Virus record (IMG/VR): IMGVR_UViG_3300020034_000037
Span: 1 to 42,991 of that record
Source: a virus
Length of the DNA: 42,991 bases
Direction: 5' to 3' (one strand)
Shown here: positions 22,701-31,113 of the stretch, piece after piece
How the letters are laid out: each line of letters opens with the position of its first letter
How positions within the stretch are numbered: the stretch's first letter is position 1
Translations under genes and position numbers: made by a program
The notes under the pieces: generated by a model
What the model was told of the DNA's origin: nothing
Seen by the model: only the letters and a program-made list of their open reading frames with translations
Database searches by the model: none

Positions 22701-23166
22701 CGGCGGCACCAGCGCCACCTGACAGGAGCGCCGGGGCGACCGTGCCGGCGATGTCGCCCGCTGTGGCCGCGATCGGGTGCACCTCGCGCCGGGCGGCCCG
22801 CTCGTCGGTGTAGTCGGGGCCACCCAGGAGCTTGGTGGCGGCCCCGTAGCCGCCAAGGGTGGCCGCGTCCACCGCCCCCTCGACGAAGGCCCCAGCCACG
22901 CCACCGGCGCCACCGTGCTCCTGCTGGAGGAACGCGCGCTCCTCGGCCGTGCCCAGCTCGCCGGTGGTGGCCGGGCGGAGTCCGCCGGACGCACCCGCCG
23001 CAGCGAGGTCCTCCGGCGTCGCCTGCACCACCCGGCCCTGCGGCGTGGTGACCGCGACATTCGCGCCGCCCGGAGCCTCGAACTTGCCAGAGGCGATGGC
23101 GTCGCTGACCGCCTCGTTGGGTACGAACTCCTCACGCCCCGCCTGCTTGTTGAAGAGGACGGGCAC
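19789..23166 (-). CDS. Large DNA ejection/internal virion protein with a ParB-like motif
   Basis: 1125 aa. Small-residue-rich hydrophobic segments (residues about 75-250, GGAGAAGTAARLSPAGLASRA) precede a long coiled coil (about 260-410). At about residues 655-690, PPIEIDMGPSGALGVADGNHRLLAAAE resembles the ParB/sulfiredoxin fold motif DGxHRLxA. A second helical half follows. Size, composition and place directly after two other ejection-type genes fit P22/T7-like proteins that enter the host with the DNA. The ParB-like part may be an enzymatic cargo domain; that is inference. Confidence 0.7.
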   Translation of the reverse strand: MPVLFNKQAGREEFVPNEAVSDAIASGKFEAPGGANVAVTTPQGRVVQATPEDLAAAGASGGLRPATTGELGTAEERAFLQQEHGGAGGVAGAFVEGAVDAATLGGYGAATKLLGGPDYTDERAARREVHPIAATAGDIAGTVAPALLSGGAGAAGTAARLSPAGLASRAGDLVVKAGRAGGLIEGAAAAGAGYAVEGALYGAGHVLSESVLQDKELSAETFLAGAGQGALWGGLTGAGATLFSRGASAARGKLDSMASSSKELTTLQAEHKIAIKEAQREQRLADRLRIEQERHLNRAGLEELKQRGKLELVEARGATAQEQTAFSAEQKLKLEEYRLGGKKDLAEVGAGARLKIADTRLQAELAKAEAKAAVAKAKVSKVGDALAVEQAKLERARLVMDGRIQLSETYTSGWRKAAESREAVAGSKLEAAGVTADAKIRTGLADALVASKRPDAGYLVEELIPAKLRSARAVEAAKGGVLNHAAEMASATDDLVRQADEIMAANPGAAADLRFMRDRAAKAAPKVSDWAEKQAGAKAFQAENLDDLKAAGFTGPAEPAARAPAVAEDALAAPGFDPSIENQGLKLFDEGASIKQGVPTFRQLSSEDHRAVGYVVRPSELADSSLGGLVPSAETRAERIGSIKQGWDEGADMPPIEIDMGPSGALGVADGNHRLLAAAETDRPVLVRFRAVDESSLNSAPMADEVRSILPKQTVDAENLRGAATDFEDGFQTVRAAEQAHYDLAQAVRPYLDDVSGAALDDAVKGMDEAVGKQDEIVTDVMTRHAESAVGEPGGVRQRGGAGDAVAAADLLAGAAGLPNSEDIPVVGPLLSAYLKFRAASGALGKLGIRLPGSVARIAHLGASAQDGAATAVRVLVRGADKAAPVVTRSSAALSSVLSRPLWDPIDEAKPARKPSGEPAPKGKPDPLKLFRDRAEELERVSSNPEEVRRQILESIPAPPALAGAIADAIVHRLGWLAGQVPKDPRPPTVKPVPYRPNAAELQRFSDAVRASTEPLTVLHDLAIGAVSPVAALALREVFPRFFQQIQDELVEQVSEAPKSMPYPMMTRLSLVFDVPLDNTMAPEYLARRRAEDAVAMQSAQPPASGPKMQTSKQSEFGAIRRAMR

Positions 23167-25260
23167 CTACTTGACCCCGTAGTACAGCTCGAGCTCGGCC
23201 TGCGGGGTCCCCGCCGGTGGGACCGTGCCAAGGAGGCTCGGCGCCTCTCGCTGGCGGACCAGCGCGTTGCCGACCAGCGAGCTGGTGAGCTGGACGTACT
23301 CGCGCTCGGACAGGTCGCCCTCCGCGCGCCGCTGATCGAGGGCCGTTTTGATGGCCTCGATCTCTGGCCTGGTGAGCCCCTCGTCCCGATCGCCCAGCGC
23401 GTCCAGCTTGCGGCCGAGCCCGGTGATCGCCGAAGCGCGCACCTCCGGATCGAGGTCCTTGGCGAGCGGGACGGTCAGCTCCTTGACCAGATCTTCGCGC
23501 TTGTCGGTATCGACCGGCTCCTGTGAAGCCCGATCCATCGCCTGGTACCGGCGGGTCGGGCTGGCCTTCGAGTCGAAGTTCTCCAGCTCGATGGCGAGCG
23601 ACTTGTCGAGCCGGTCGTCAGACGTCTTGACGAGGGTCCGGTACTTCACCATCGGGTTGGCGGACGAGGTCCAGCCGTCGAGGTCGGGGATCTCCTTCAG
23701 AGCAGCGGTGATCTCCGCGTCGCGGTTGACCGACTGCGGGTCGCGGATCTTGGCCAGCTGGTTGGCGAGATCCACGCGCATCGTCTCGATCTCCGTGCGC
23801 GCTTCCGAGGACCATCGGCTCGATCCAGGCCCCTTGAAGACTCGCTTGTGCCTCTGTACCGCGTCAGCCATTCGAGCCATCGTGGTGCGGAACACCTCGT
23901 TGTACTTGACCTCCGCGGACAGGTCCTTGGCGCCCTGTTCGCCACGCCGCGCGCGCCCGAGCACCTTGCCAGTCGAGTCCACGACGGTGGCGCCGCGGTC
24001 GGCCTGCTCCGCCTCGCGGTTGTTCTTGTCGATCTGGGTCTGCTTGTACCGGTCGTCGATGCTGAGCGGCTGCTGCGCTGCGGCCGGATCCGGCTCGTAG
24101 CGGCCCGTCTTCGGGTTGAAGATGGTGCCCGTCTTGGCCTGGAACTGCGCGCGCTCCTCGCGCTGCGCCGCCGCCTGGGCCCCGGCCGCCTGCTGTCGAG
24201 TTCGGCGCTGCTCGAGGGCAGCCTGGTCGGCGCGCACGGCACCGCCGAGGAGGTCGGCTCCCTTCTGCCGGATCTGCGCGGTGAACGCCTCGGCGTTGCT
24301 CTTCACCGTCTGCGACTGCGTGCGCGCGGCGATCTTGGCGACGTCGCGCTCCAGCCGGGCGAGGTGGCCGGCCATGCGCGTGTTGTACTCGCCGAGCCTG
24401 CTCTGGCTGACCGAGCGGAAGTCGGCGATCTGGTCCGTCTTGAGGTTGATGAGCGTGCCCAGCCGCTCGCGGTCCGCCATCTGGAGCTGGACGTCCTGAT
24501 CCATGCGCCCGAGGATGAGGTCGAGCGCCGGGTTGCTCGCCTCCTGCCGCCCGGTGAGGGCGCGCCCGAGGTCGGCCAGCGCCATGCCCACGCCAGCCAT
24601 CACGTGGTCACCGGTACTCATCTCGTGGAACAGCCGGCCCCGGTCCACCTTGTGGTTGGCGAACCGATCGATGAGCTTGGTCTTCTCGGCGGTGAGGAAG
24701 GCCTCCTCCTTCGCCCGGTACGCCGCGTACTGCTCGCGCTGGCGCTGCTCGTCGGCGAGCCGTGCCTCGTTCGCGTCGTAGGCCTGAGCGGTCTGCTCCG
24801 CCCCCAGCGACTCGGCCTGCGCCGCCTGCTGGCGAGCGTCGGACTCCTGCTGAAGGCCCCCCAGGCCCATCTGCGCGGCCTGTACGGACGTCTTGGGCAC
24901 GGCGTCGGGGAAGATGGACGGTGGCGGCTCTGGGGCTGGCGCGGGGCCCGGGACGACCTCGGGCGGGGCCGCTGGCGGCGCCAGCTGCGGCACACCGAGG
25001 CCCGGCGCCTGCCTCAGCGCATCGGGTGGCAGCACCTCACCGGCGGGCGGCGCCTCGGGCTGGCCGGGCGGCAGAAGCTCCGGCGCGGGCGCGGGCGGAG
25101 CGGCGGAGAAGTCGGGCGGCAGGATGCCGTTGTCGGGCGCAGGCGGTGCGGGCGGCGGTGCGCCGAACTGCTCGCCGAACGGGCGCGCGACCGTGACCGT
25201 CTGACCCTGGTCTGTCAGATAGGTCTGGGACTGCGCGTCTTCGGCGATCAGCTGCGGCAT
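23167..25260 (-). CDS. DNA ejection/internal virion protein, coiled-coil
   Basis: 697 aa. A proline/alanine-rich segment (residues about 33-120) precedes a long Gln/Ala/Arg-rich coiled coil (about 130-440) and a helical C-terminal half. It lacks enzymatic motifs. One-base spacing to both neighbours and their similar composition suggest the three ejection proteins act together to form the conduit for DNA. Confidence 0.68.
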   Translation of the reverse strand: MPQLIAEDAQSQTYLTDQGQTVTVARPFGEQFGAPPPAPPAPDNGILPPDFSAAPPAPAPELLPPGQPEAPPAGEVLPPDALRQAPGLGVPQLAPPAAPPEVVPGPAPAPEPPPSIFPDAVPKTSVQAAQMGLGGLQQESDARQQAAQAESLGAEQTAQAYDANEARLADEQRQREQYAAYRAKEEAFLTAEKTKLIDRFANHKVDRGRLFHEMSTGDHVMAGVGMALADLGRALTGRQEASNPALDLILGRMDQDVQLQMADRERLGTLINLKTDQIADFRSVSQSRLGEYNTRMAGHLARLERDVAKIAARTQSQTVKSNAEAFTAQIRQKGADLLGGAVRADQAALEQRRTRQQAAGAQAAAQREERAQFQAKTGTIFNPKTGRYEPDPAAAQQPLSIDDRYKQTQIDKNNREAEQADRGATVVDSTGKVLGRARRGEQGAKDLSAEVKYNEVFRTTMARMADAVQRHKRVFKGPGSSRWSSEARTEIETMRVDLANQLAKIRDPQSVNRDAEITAALKEIPDLDGWTSSANPMVKYRTLVKTSDDRLDKSLAIELENFDSKASPTRRYQAMDRASQEPVDTDKREDLVKELTVPLAKDLDPEVRASAITGLGRKLDALGDRDEGLTRPEIEAIKTALDQRRAEGDLSEREYVQLTSSLVGNALVRQREAPSLLGTVPPAGTPQAELELYYGVK

Positions 25261-26394
25261 CTACTTCTTGGCCTTCTCCAGCTTGCGAAGCCGCTCGTTG
25301 AGACGAGCTGCGCTGGCCAGCGCAGCACTGATGGCGGCGCCGTTGTCGAGCATCTTGCCGTTGGGCGTGTCGCGCACGATGCGCCGGCCGGCCTCGGACT
25401 TCTCGAGATCCTGGGCCATGATCATTGCTCGCCGACCCTCGCCGTACGCGCCCTCGTCCTTGTAGCGAGCGGTGTACGACTTCATTCCGTCCAGCATCTT
25501 GTCGATGTGGCGAGAGACAGAGCGAACGTCCTTCTTGAGCGTGCGGTCGCTGGCGGTGGCCGCGTTGGCGGCGTAGGTGCCGCCGGTCTGCAGCGCGGCG
25601 CCCACGAACTCCCTGCCCCAGCCCGGGTCGTAGTTGCCGACCTTGATGCCCTCGGCCGCGATCATCCCCTGCATCTCCGCGGCGGAGACGCCGAACAGCT
25701 GAGCGAGATAGGCCTGCTGGGCCTGGTCGTTCATGCCCATCGTGGCCAGCTTCGACTGCATGTTGGCCAAGCTCGTCGCCTGGTTCAGCCCGGCCTGCTG
25801 GAAGATCTGCTGGTTCTGCGCCGAGAGGTTGGCCAGCTTCATGTTCTGCTGCAGGTTGGCGTTCTGCCCGGCCATGCCGATGTCCTGCTCGCGGCCCTGG
25901 CTGATGACGCCGCCGAGCTGCGCGTTGGCGGCGGACTGGTCCTGGAGCGCCGCCTGCTGCGACAGGCCAGCCGTGTTGAGCCCGATGTTGGCCGCGTTGC
26001 TGGCCGCGCCGCGCGCCGCCAGCGCCGCGTTGCCGCCGCGCCCCATGCGCGCCATGGCCTGCTGTTGCGCGATCGCGTTGTTGCCCTGCCGCTGCGCCGC
26101 CAGCTCGCCCGCGCCCTGCTGCTGGCCGCTCGCGATTCCGGTGAGGCGGTCGGCCAGCTGCATCTGCTGGGCGCGGAACTGCGCCTGCATCCGCGGGTCG
26201 AGTTGCGACGCCTGCCCGGTGCGGACGTTGCCGACCATCGTGTTGCCAGCCTGCGGCGCCTGCCGTCCCCGGACCGCGTCCAGCCCGGCCTGCATCTGCC
26301 CACGCAGATCACCGGCGCCGGGCAGCCTGCCGAGGTTCGGGTTGAGATCAACCTTCTGGCCCTGTCCCCAGCTGAGAGGGTTGTACCAACTCAT
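25261..26394 (-). CDS. Gln/Ala-rich ejection-type protein with a C-terminal S74-like chaperone domain
   Basis: 377 aa from ATG 26394. Residues about 40-250 are extremely Gln/Ala/Asn-rich (MQAQFRAQQMQLADRL..., NANLQQNMKLANLSAQNQQIFQQAG), as in P22 gp7-type ejected proteins. Residues 282-377 start SDRTLKKDV and continue with L-DG-M-K-SY and a terminal coiled coil (ARLNERLRKLEK), matching the intramolecular chaperone Peptidase_S74. The Ser-Lys pair expected for self-cleavage is present as S282 and K287. S74 domains usually end trimeric tail fibres, so this pairing is unusual. Confidence 0.72.
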   Translation of the reverse strand: MSWYNPLSWGQGQKVDLNPNLGRLPGAGDLRGQMQAGLDAVRGRQAPQAGNTMVGNVRTGQASQLDPRMQAQFRAQQMQLADRLTGIASGQQQGAGELAAQRQGNNAIAQQQAMARMGRGGNAALAARGAASNAANIGLNTAGLSQQAALQDQSAANAQLGGVISQGREQDIGMAGQNANLQQNMKLANLSAQNQQIFQQAGLNQATSLANMQSKLATMGMNDQAQQAYLAQLFGVSAAEMQGMIAAEGIKVGNYDPGWGREFVGAALQTGGTYAANAATASDRTLKKDVRSVSRHIDKMLDGMKSYTARYKDEGAYGEGRRAMIMAQDLEKSEAGRRIVRDTPNGKMLDNGAAISAALASAARLNERLRKLEKAKK

Positions 26395-26411
26395 GTCGCG
26401 CTCCTTGCCAT

Positions 26412-29400
26412 TCAGTAGACCCGGCTCTCTGCGACCGAGTAGTGGGTGCGCTGGACGCCGCCGGTGAGGATCAACTCGGTGAGCTCGAAGCTGGCGCCGA
26501 ACTGGCCAGTCGGCTCGACGTCCTCGAAGCGGAAGCGGACCGCCTCGCACTCCTGCCCCACGTGGATCTGGAACTGGTACGCGGTGTCGTTCTCGCCACC
26601 GTAGGGCCCGGCGCCGTACGCACCGTCTCCGTAGGGGGCGGTGACGCGCGCCTCGAGCGGGTCCACCACAATAGGCACGCCCGTCCAGCCGTCCTCGAAG
26701 TCGAAGCCGATGAAGACGCGCAGCTGATGCGTGGACAGGAACTCGCCGACCACGGTCACCCACCACAGGAACTGCCAGCCCTGCATGTGGCCTGCGAGCT
26801 TGAGCCACGCCGTCTCCATGCCCATGCGGATCTGGCTGTTGCTGTCGCGGTAGATGGCGGGCGTCTCGGTCCAGACCTGCCCGTCGTTGCGGAGGTAGAA
26901 GTACTCGCCGTCTACCACCACCGCGTCCGAGCCCTCGTGGTTGGTGAAGACCGACCACTGGTCGAACAGGTAATCGTAGAGCAGCGTCTTGCCCTCGTCG
27001 GTGAGGAACCGGATCTGGGTCCGGTCCTCGATTAGCGAGGTGGCCACGACGGCCTGCGAGTTGAACCGCTCGACGGGCGCGCCCACGTAGTTGACCGAGC
27101 GGTCGCGCCCGAGCATGTAGATGCCCTTCAGCGACTGGAACATCACGCCCACCGGCGTGTAGCCGAGCGAGTCGGGCGAGACGCATCCCACGTCGCTGGT
27201 GATCAGCTCCGGTGACGAGAAGCCACCGCCGACGTCGGGGTTGGCGAACGGGCCTGATCCGTTGAAGGCGAAGATCGCCGTCTCCTTGAAGACGATGACG
27301 ATGTCGTCCATGACGATGAGCCCGTTGATGTCGCCACCGAACGGATCCACGTCCACCGACAGGAGCGGTGTCGCCTCTGCCGCGAAGCCCTCGGACAGCT
27401 CCTGCGAGAAGTAGACGCGCTGCGCCTGCGAGGAATCGACCATGAACAGGCGGTTCTTCCCGCCCGCGATGAGCCGGACAGCGCCGAGCGGGTCGTTCGC
27501 CACGATGCCGCCGTTGGTGTAGAGCGGCTCCTGCTTGAGCAGCGTCGCGTCATCCATCCCATCGAAGAACGTCACGGTGTCCACGAGCGGGTCGTTGGCG
27601 AGGTAGCCGTTCACCTGCCCGGCCGTGGTCGGATCGAGGCTGGCCACGCGCCCGAACAGCGACGCATCGCCGTCGAGGCTGCGGTACACGCCGATGCGCA
27701 TCCCGGGCTTGGTGGTCCACCGGTAGGTGGGGATCGTGACGATGACCCGCCTCGGCCCGCCGGTCACCACGACGAGCACCGCCGGCGACACAGGCCCGCG
27801 CTCCACCTCGCCGTTGGCGAGCGTGTTCTCGTAGCAGACGACGTAGCCGTAAGTCCCATCCGCCAGGCCCGGCCCGGTGGTCACCGGATCGAGCACCGGC
27901 GTCGCGATGTCGTCGGGCCCGTAGTGGAACCCCGCCTCCTGCACGCGCTGTCCGTCGTACGCCTGCAGGAGCCCGCCGGCGATGTACAGCGTCTTGCCGA
28001 GCTGCGCCGAGCGGAACGCGTCGGGGGAGAAGAAGTCCAGCGACACGCGCCGGATGCCCTTCTCGGTGAACACGTCGCCGTCCCGCGACTCGACGTCGGT
28101 CACGTAGATGGCTGCGAAGCGGACCGCGCGCCCGGCCGGCCCCACCTCGTCGCTCATGGTCGGAAGGTGCGACTTGACGATCTGCCCACCCGCCAGACCG
28201 GGTAGGAAGCGGGCCACGACCAGCCCATCGGAGACGCGCTGGGTGTAGTAGGTGCGGTAGAGCGTGGAGTCGTGCATCGTGTGCACGTAGGCCTCGCCCT
28301 CGTCGAGGAACGGCTCGGATCCGAGCACCAGCCCGCGCTGCAGGCGCGACTCGAGGAGGGTGAACAGGGCCGCGTTGCTGTCCACGAGGAACATGCGGAC
28401 CTGGTCCACGGTCCCGAAGTCCTCGCTCACCACGCGGATCTCGCGGTACCCGGCGTCGCTGTCGTCCCGCAGGAATACGCACGCGATCTTCGCGGCCGCA
28501 CCCCCGTCGATGCCGCGCGACACGAACTCGGGCGCCAGGTCGTAGTCGAGCATGACGTACTGCTTGGACGCTGCAGCCCAGACGACCGCGATCCGACGGT
28601 CCGTCGCGACGGCCACCGTCTTGTCAATGGCCACGCCCAGTGAGTTGTTGGGCGCCTCGGAAAGCACCACGGGGATCGGGAGGCCCAGCCCGGCGCCACC
28701 GATCGTTCCCTGCTGGTGGACGTAGGCCACGGAGATCTCGCCATCCGTGTTGCGCCAAGCGATCACCGCCTTGACGTCGTCGGTGTCCACGTCGTAGAGC
28801 GGCAGCGCCCCGTCGATGTTCGTGAGGAGGATCGTCTCGGTCGCCGCCGTCGGGTTGGACGGGTCGATGCGCCAGACGCGGATCTCCTGCGACGCGGTGC
28901 GCACCCAGTAGACGTGGAGGAAGACGCCGACCGCGTGGACGCGAGGGCGCTCTCCGCCTGCATCCACCTGCAGCGGGGGCACGATGGCGCGCCCGGTGTA
29001 GTCGTCGAGCACCGAGTACCAGACGCCGCCTCGGCTGTCCTCCCACGCGTACACGGCGATCCCGTTCAGGACCGCCATGTCTGCCATCGTCTGATCGCTG
29101 CCCGTCTTCGCGACCGCCTCGTGGTCGCAGATGACGCTCTGGACGTCGCCGGCCTTGATCCACGCGCTGGCGTCGTCCACGAACGAGAACGCCTCGTCGT
29201 TGCTGAACGCCACCAGCTCGTACTGGCGCCTACCCAGCGCCAGAGGCTGCGGGAGTGGCTCGTCGGAGCCGAGCACGAGAGACCCCAGGTCCTCGTAGCC
29301 GCCGCGCTTCACCAGCGATATCGCCTTGGTGAACACCGCGTTCTCGAGGGCGAGCAGCTTGCCTGGCATGACCCCCTTGCGGTCCTGCTTGGTCTCCACG

Positions 29401-29447
29401 CCTCCAGCGAACTGGACGATCACGTTTTGCTCGGCCAGCTCAGCCAT
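26412..29447 (-). CDS. Tail nozzle / beta-propeller structural protein (P22 gp10-like position)
   Basis: 1011 aa, beta-rich throughout with repeated strand-turn units (VAVATDRRIAVVW, FLVDSNAALFTLL, NRLFMVDSSQAQRVYFSQ, GLIVMDDIVIVFKETAIFAF), typical of a propeller-like nozzle or tail-needle-base protein in podoviruses. A C-terminal domain (about 900-1011) has a jelly-roll look. It lies between the tail-fibre-like gene and the ejection genes. The assignment rests on size, context and strand pattern. Confidence 0.65.
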   Translation of the reverse strand: MAELAEQNVIVQFAGGVETKQDRKGVMPGKLLALENAVFTKAISLVKRGGYEDLGSLVLGSDEPLPQPLALGRRQYELVAFSNDEAFSFVDDASAWIKAGDVQSVICDHEAVAKTGSDQTMADMAVLNGIAVYAWEDSRGGVWYSVLDDYTGRAIVPPLQVDAGGERPRVHAVGVFLHVYWVRTASQEIRVWRIDPSNPTAATETILLTNIDGALPLYDVDTDDVKAVIAWRNTDGEISVAYVHQQGTIGGAGLGLPIPVVLSEAPNNSLGVAIDKTVAVATDRRIAVVWAAASKQYVMLDYDLAPEFVSRGIDGGAAAKIACVFLRDDSDAGYREIRVVSEDFGTVDQVRMFLVDSNAALFTLLESRLQRGLVLGSEPFLDEGEAYVHTMHDSTLYRTYYTQRVSDGLVVARFLPGLAGGQIVKSHLPTMSDEVGPAGRAVRFAAIYVTDVESRDGDVFTEKGIRRVSLDFFSPDAFRSAQLGKTLYIAGGLLQAYDGQRVQEAGFHYGPDDIATPVLDPVTTGPGLADGTYGYVVCYENTLANGEVERGPVSPAVLVVVTGGPRRVIVTIPTYRWTTKPGMRIGVYRSLDGDASLFGRVASLDPTTAGQVNGYLANDPLVDTVTFFDGMDDATLLKQEPLYTNGGIVANDPLGAVRLIAGGKNRLFMVDSSQAQRVYFSQELSEGFAAEATPLLSVDVDPFGGDINGLIVMDDIVIVFKETAIFAFNGSGPFANPDVGGGFSSPELITSDVGCVSPDSLGYTPVGVMFQSLKGIYMLGRDRSVNYVGAPVERFNSQAVVATSLIEDRTQIRFLTDEGKTLLYDYLFDQWSVFTNHEGSDAVVVDGEYFYLRNDGQVWTETPAIYRDSNSQIRMGMETAWLKLAGHMQGWQFLWWVTVVGEFLSTHQLRVFIGFDFEDGWTGVPIVVDPLEARVTAPYGDGAYGAGPYGGENDTAYQFQIHVGQECEAVRFRFEDVEPTGQFGASFELTELILTGGVQRTHYSVAESRVY

Positions 29448-29475
29448 TGCGCCCCACGTGAGAAGTGCTCATGAT
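29447..29475 (+). promoter_or_regulatory. Repressor-type promoter for the embedded rightward gene
   Basis: -35-like TTGCGC (29447-29452), 17-bp spacer, -10 CATGAT (29470-29475). The spacer holds TGAGA-AGT-GCTCA (29459-29471), one mismatch from the operator. The stretch ACGTGAGAAG..CTCATGAT matches the repressor promoter at 18 of 20 bases. The start would fall at about the ATG at 29482. Confidence 0.6.
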
Positions 29476-29481
29476 TGGCTG

Positions 29482-29718
29482 ATGAAGTTCGCCCCCGTGT
29501 CCGCTGTCTTCCTTCTCGTCCTCGTGGTGGTCCTCGGCATGAAGTGGCGCGGGGCCGCCGCCGACCTGGAGCGACTGGAGGCGGGCATCCAGGACACCAT
29601 CAGCGACTCGCGGGACTGCACGGAGCGCACAAGGGCGGTGGCCGGCAAGCTCTTCGACGCCTGCGAGGCCCTGCGCGACAAGGGCCTCAGCCACCCGTCC
29701 TGCGCCGCGATCGAGTAG
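29482..29718 (+). CDS. Membrane-anchored small protein on the opposite strand (moron candidate)
   Basis: 78 aa from ATG 29482. Residues 6-20 form a strong hydrophobic segment (VSAVFLLVLVVVLGM), followed by a helical, charged periplasmic part with three cysteines (DCTERTRAV..., FDACEAL, HPSCAAIE). It lies in the only gap between late genes, reads against them, and has its own promoter resembling that of the repressor. There is no Shine-Dalgarno, so leaderless expression is expected. Lysogeny expression and superinfection exclusion are plausible inferences. Confidence 0.68.
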   Translation: MKFAPVSAVFLLVLVVVLGMKWRGAAADLERLEAGIQDTISDSRDCTERTRAVAGKLFDACEALRDKGLSHPSCAAIE

Positions 29719-29723
29719 ATCGC

Positions 29724-30758
29724 TCACGGGATGTCGGTCCCCACGGTCACGGTGCACACCTTGCCGCCGACCCCGGGAGTTGAGATCTCGAGGATGTAGT
29801 GGTTGTTGTCGGTTCCGACCAGTTCTGTGAGCCCGGTCGAGGTCAGGTTCTGGCGCGCCGTCCCCGAGCTCGAGGGCAACGTCTGGATCACGGTCGAGGT
29901 CCCGTCCGTGTTCAGCCGCATCAGCGTCGCCACCATGGTGGAGACGGGCACGACGCGAACGGCTACCGCGAGGATCCGCTCCCCCTCGTCCAGGATGATC
30001 GGGACCTGGAGTACGTCCGGTGCGGCCGTGGTCACCCACTCGCCGGCCCCTGTGAAGTTGCCCGTGCCCGACGTGGGCTGTCCGGCACAGGCTGGGATAT
30101 GGCGCACCCGCTGCGATCGCTTCGGGCCGGTCGCGGTCACCACGCCTGTCGCCGAGATCGCCAGCGACTGCGCCTGGGCCGGCAGCGCCGCCGGGAAGAT
30201 GAAATCGTAGCTGGCTGCCAGTGCGTTGGGGCTGCGCAGCTTCACCGCGGTGGTGATTCCGCTCGAGCCCTGGAACAGGCGGATGTCCGAGCTGTCGATG
30301 AAGGCGCGGTGGTTGGCGGCGCGCAGGAAGTTGTAGATCGCGGTGCCGCTGTCGAAGTTGGCCTGAGAGCCGCCGGTACCGTAGTCGCCGGTGAAGCCGC
30401 CCAGGAGCGCCGCGTTCAGGCTGGCGCCGCTGGTGAGCTGGACGAGCACGCCGCCAGACGTCTTCCAGTAGAGCTCGAAGTCGACGCTGGAGACGAACAG
30501 GCACCGCGAGAGCGCCGCGATGGTGGTCGGGTCGATCGCGGCCATGCCCAGCGCGCGGGCCTGGGTGAGCGAGAAGTTGGCCAGCGGCAGGTCCGCGTTG
30601 ATGTTGAGGCCAGCCACCGGGATCAGAACGCCCTGCCCGCTCGAGTGATCGTGCGCATCGAGGGTGTCCAGTGACGCGTTGATCTCGGTCCCCCAGGTGC
30701 CGATGGAAGCACCGTTGTCCGGCTTGGTGAGGACCATGTTGGGAGTCGAAGTGCTCAT
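29724..30758 (-). CDS. Tail fibre / appendage protein
   Basis: 344 aa from ATG 30758. It opens with the common phage fibre N-terminus pattern (NMVLTKPDNGASIGTWGTEINASLDTLDAHDHSSGQG), an attachment and trimerisation region. A middle section (RAANHRAFIDSSDIRLFQGSSG) and a C-terminal beta domain (WVTTAAPDVLQVPIILDEGERILAVAV) follow. It lies after the adaptor genes and before the nozzle protein. A receptor-binding or fibre role is likely. Confidence 0.7.
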   Translation of the reverse strand: MSTSTPNMVLTKPDNGASIGTWGTEINASLDTLDAHDHSSGQGVLIPVAGLNINADLPLANFSLTQARALGMAAIDPTTIAALSRCLFVSSVDFELYWKTSGGVLVQLTSGASLNAALLGGFTGDYGTGGSQANFDSGTAIYNFLRAANHRAFIDSSDIRLFQGSSGITTAVKLRSPNALAASYDFIFPAALPAQAQSLAISATGVVTATGPKRSQRVRHIPACAGQPTSGTGNFTGAGEWVTTAAPDVLQVPIILDEGERILAVAVRVVPVSTMVATLMRLNTDGTSTVIQTLPSSSGTARQNLTSTGLTELVGTDNNHYILEISTPGVGGKVCTVTVGTDIP

Positions 30759-30759
30759 C

Positions 30760-31113
30760 TCAGATCACCACCAGGAACGCCTTCACGGGTGCGACCCCGC
30801 CGTTGAACACCCACAGCTCTCGCGTCGGGTGTGGGTTGTCGGCTTGCCGGTTGGACACGACGACGCTGTCACCGTCGGTGCTCCACAGGAACTGGCGGAC
30901 AGGCCGCCCGGTGCCATGCTGGACCTTGTTGAGCCCGGGCTGGAGCTCGACGTCGAGTCGAACGCCCTCGGCCAGCGGGTGGGCCACCAGCTGGTTGACC
31001 TTGGTGACCATGGCGTCCTGCGCCCGGTCCACCTTCACGTCACCGGTGCGCACGGGGGCCAGCTTGCCGATGCGTTGGACCGCCCTGCTTCGTGGCGTCT
31101 TGCCGCGCGCCAT
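30760..31113 (-). CDS. Small virion-region protein
   Basis: 117 aa from ATG 31113, overlapping the previous stop by one base (TGATG). A basic N-terminus (MARGKTPRSRAVQRIGK) is followed by a beta-rich part (NKVQHGTGRPVRQFLWSTDGDSVVVSN). Other phages have comparable small proteins at this position, but I cannot name a family. Confidence 0.5.
   Translation of the reverse strand: MARGKTPRSRAVQRIGKLAPVRTGDVKVDRAQDAMVTKVNQLVAHPLAEGVRLDVELQPGLNKVQHGTGRPVRQFLWSTDGDSVVVSNRQADNPHPTRELWVFNGGVAPVKAFLVVI

Noticed and set aside
23848-26418. Rightward 856-aa open frame
   Set aside because: Shadow of two ejection-protein genes on the other strand; no domain.
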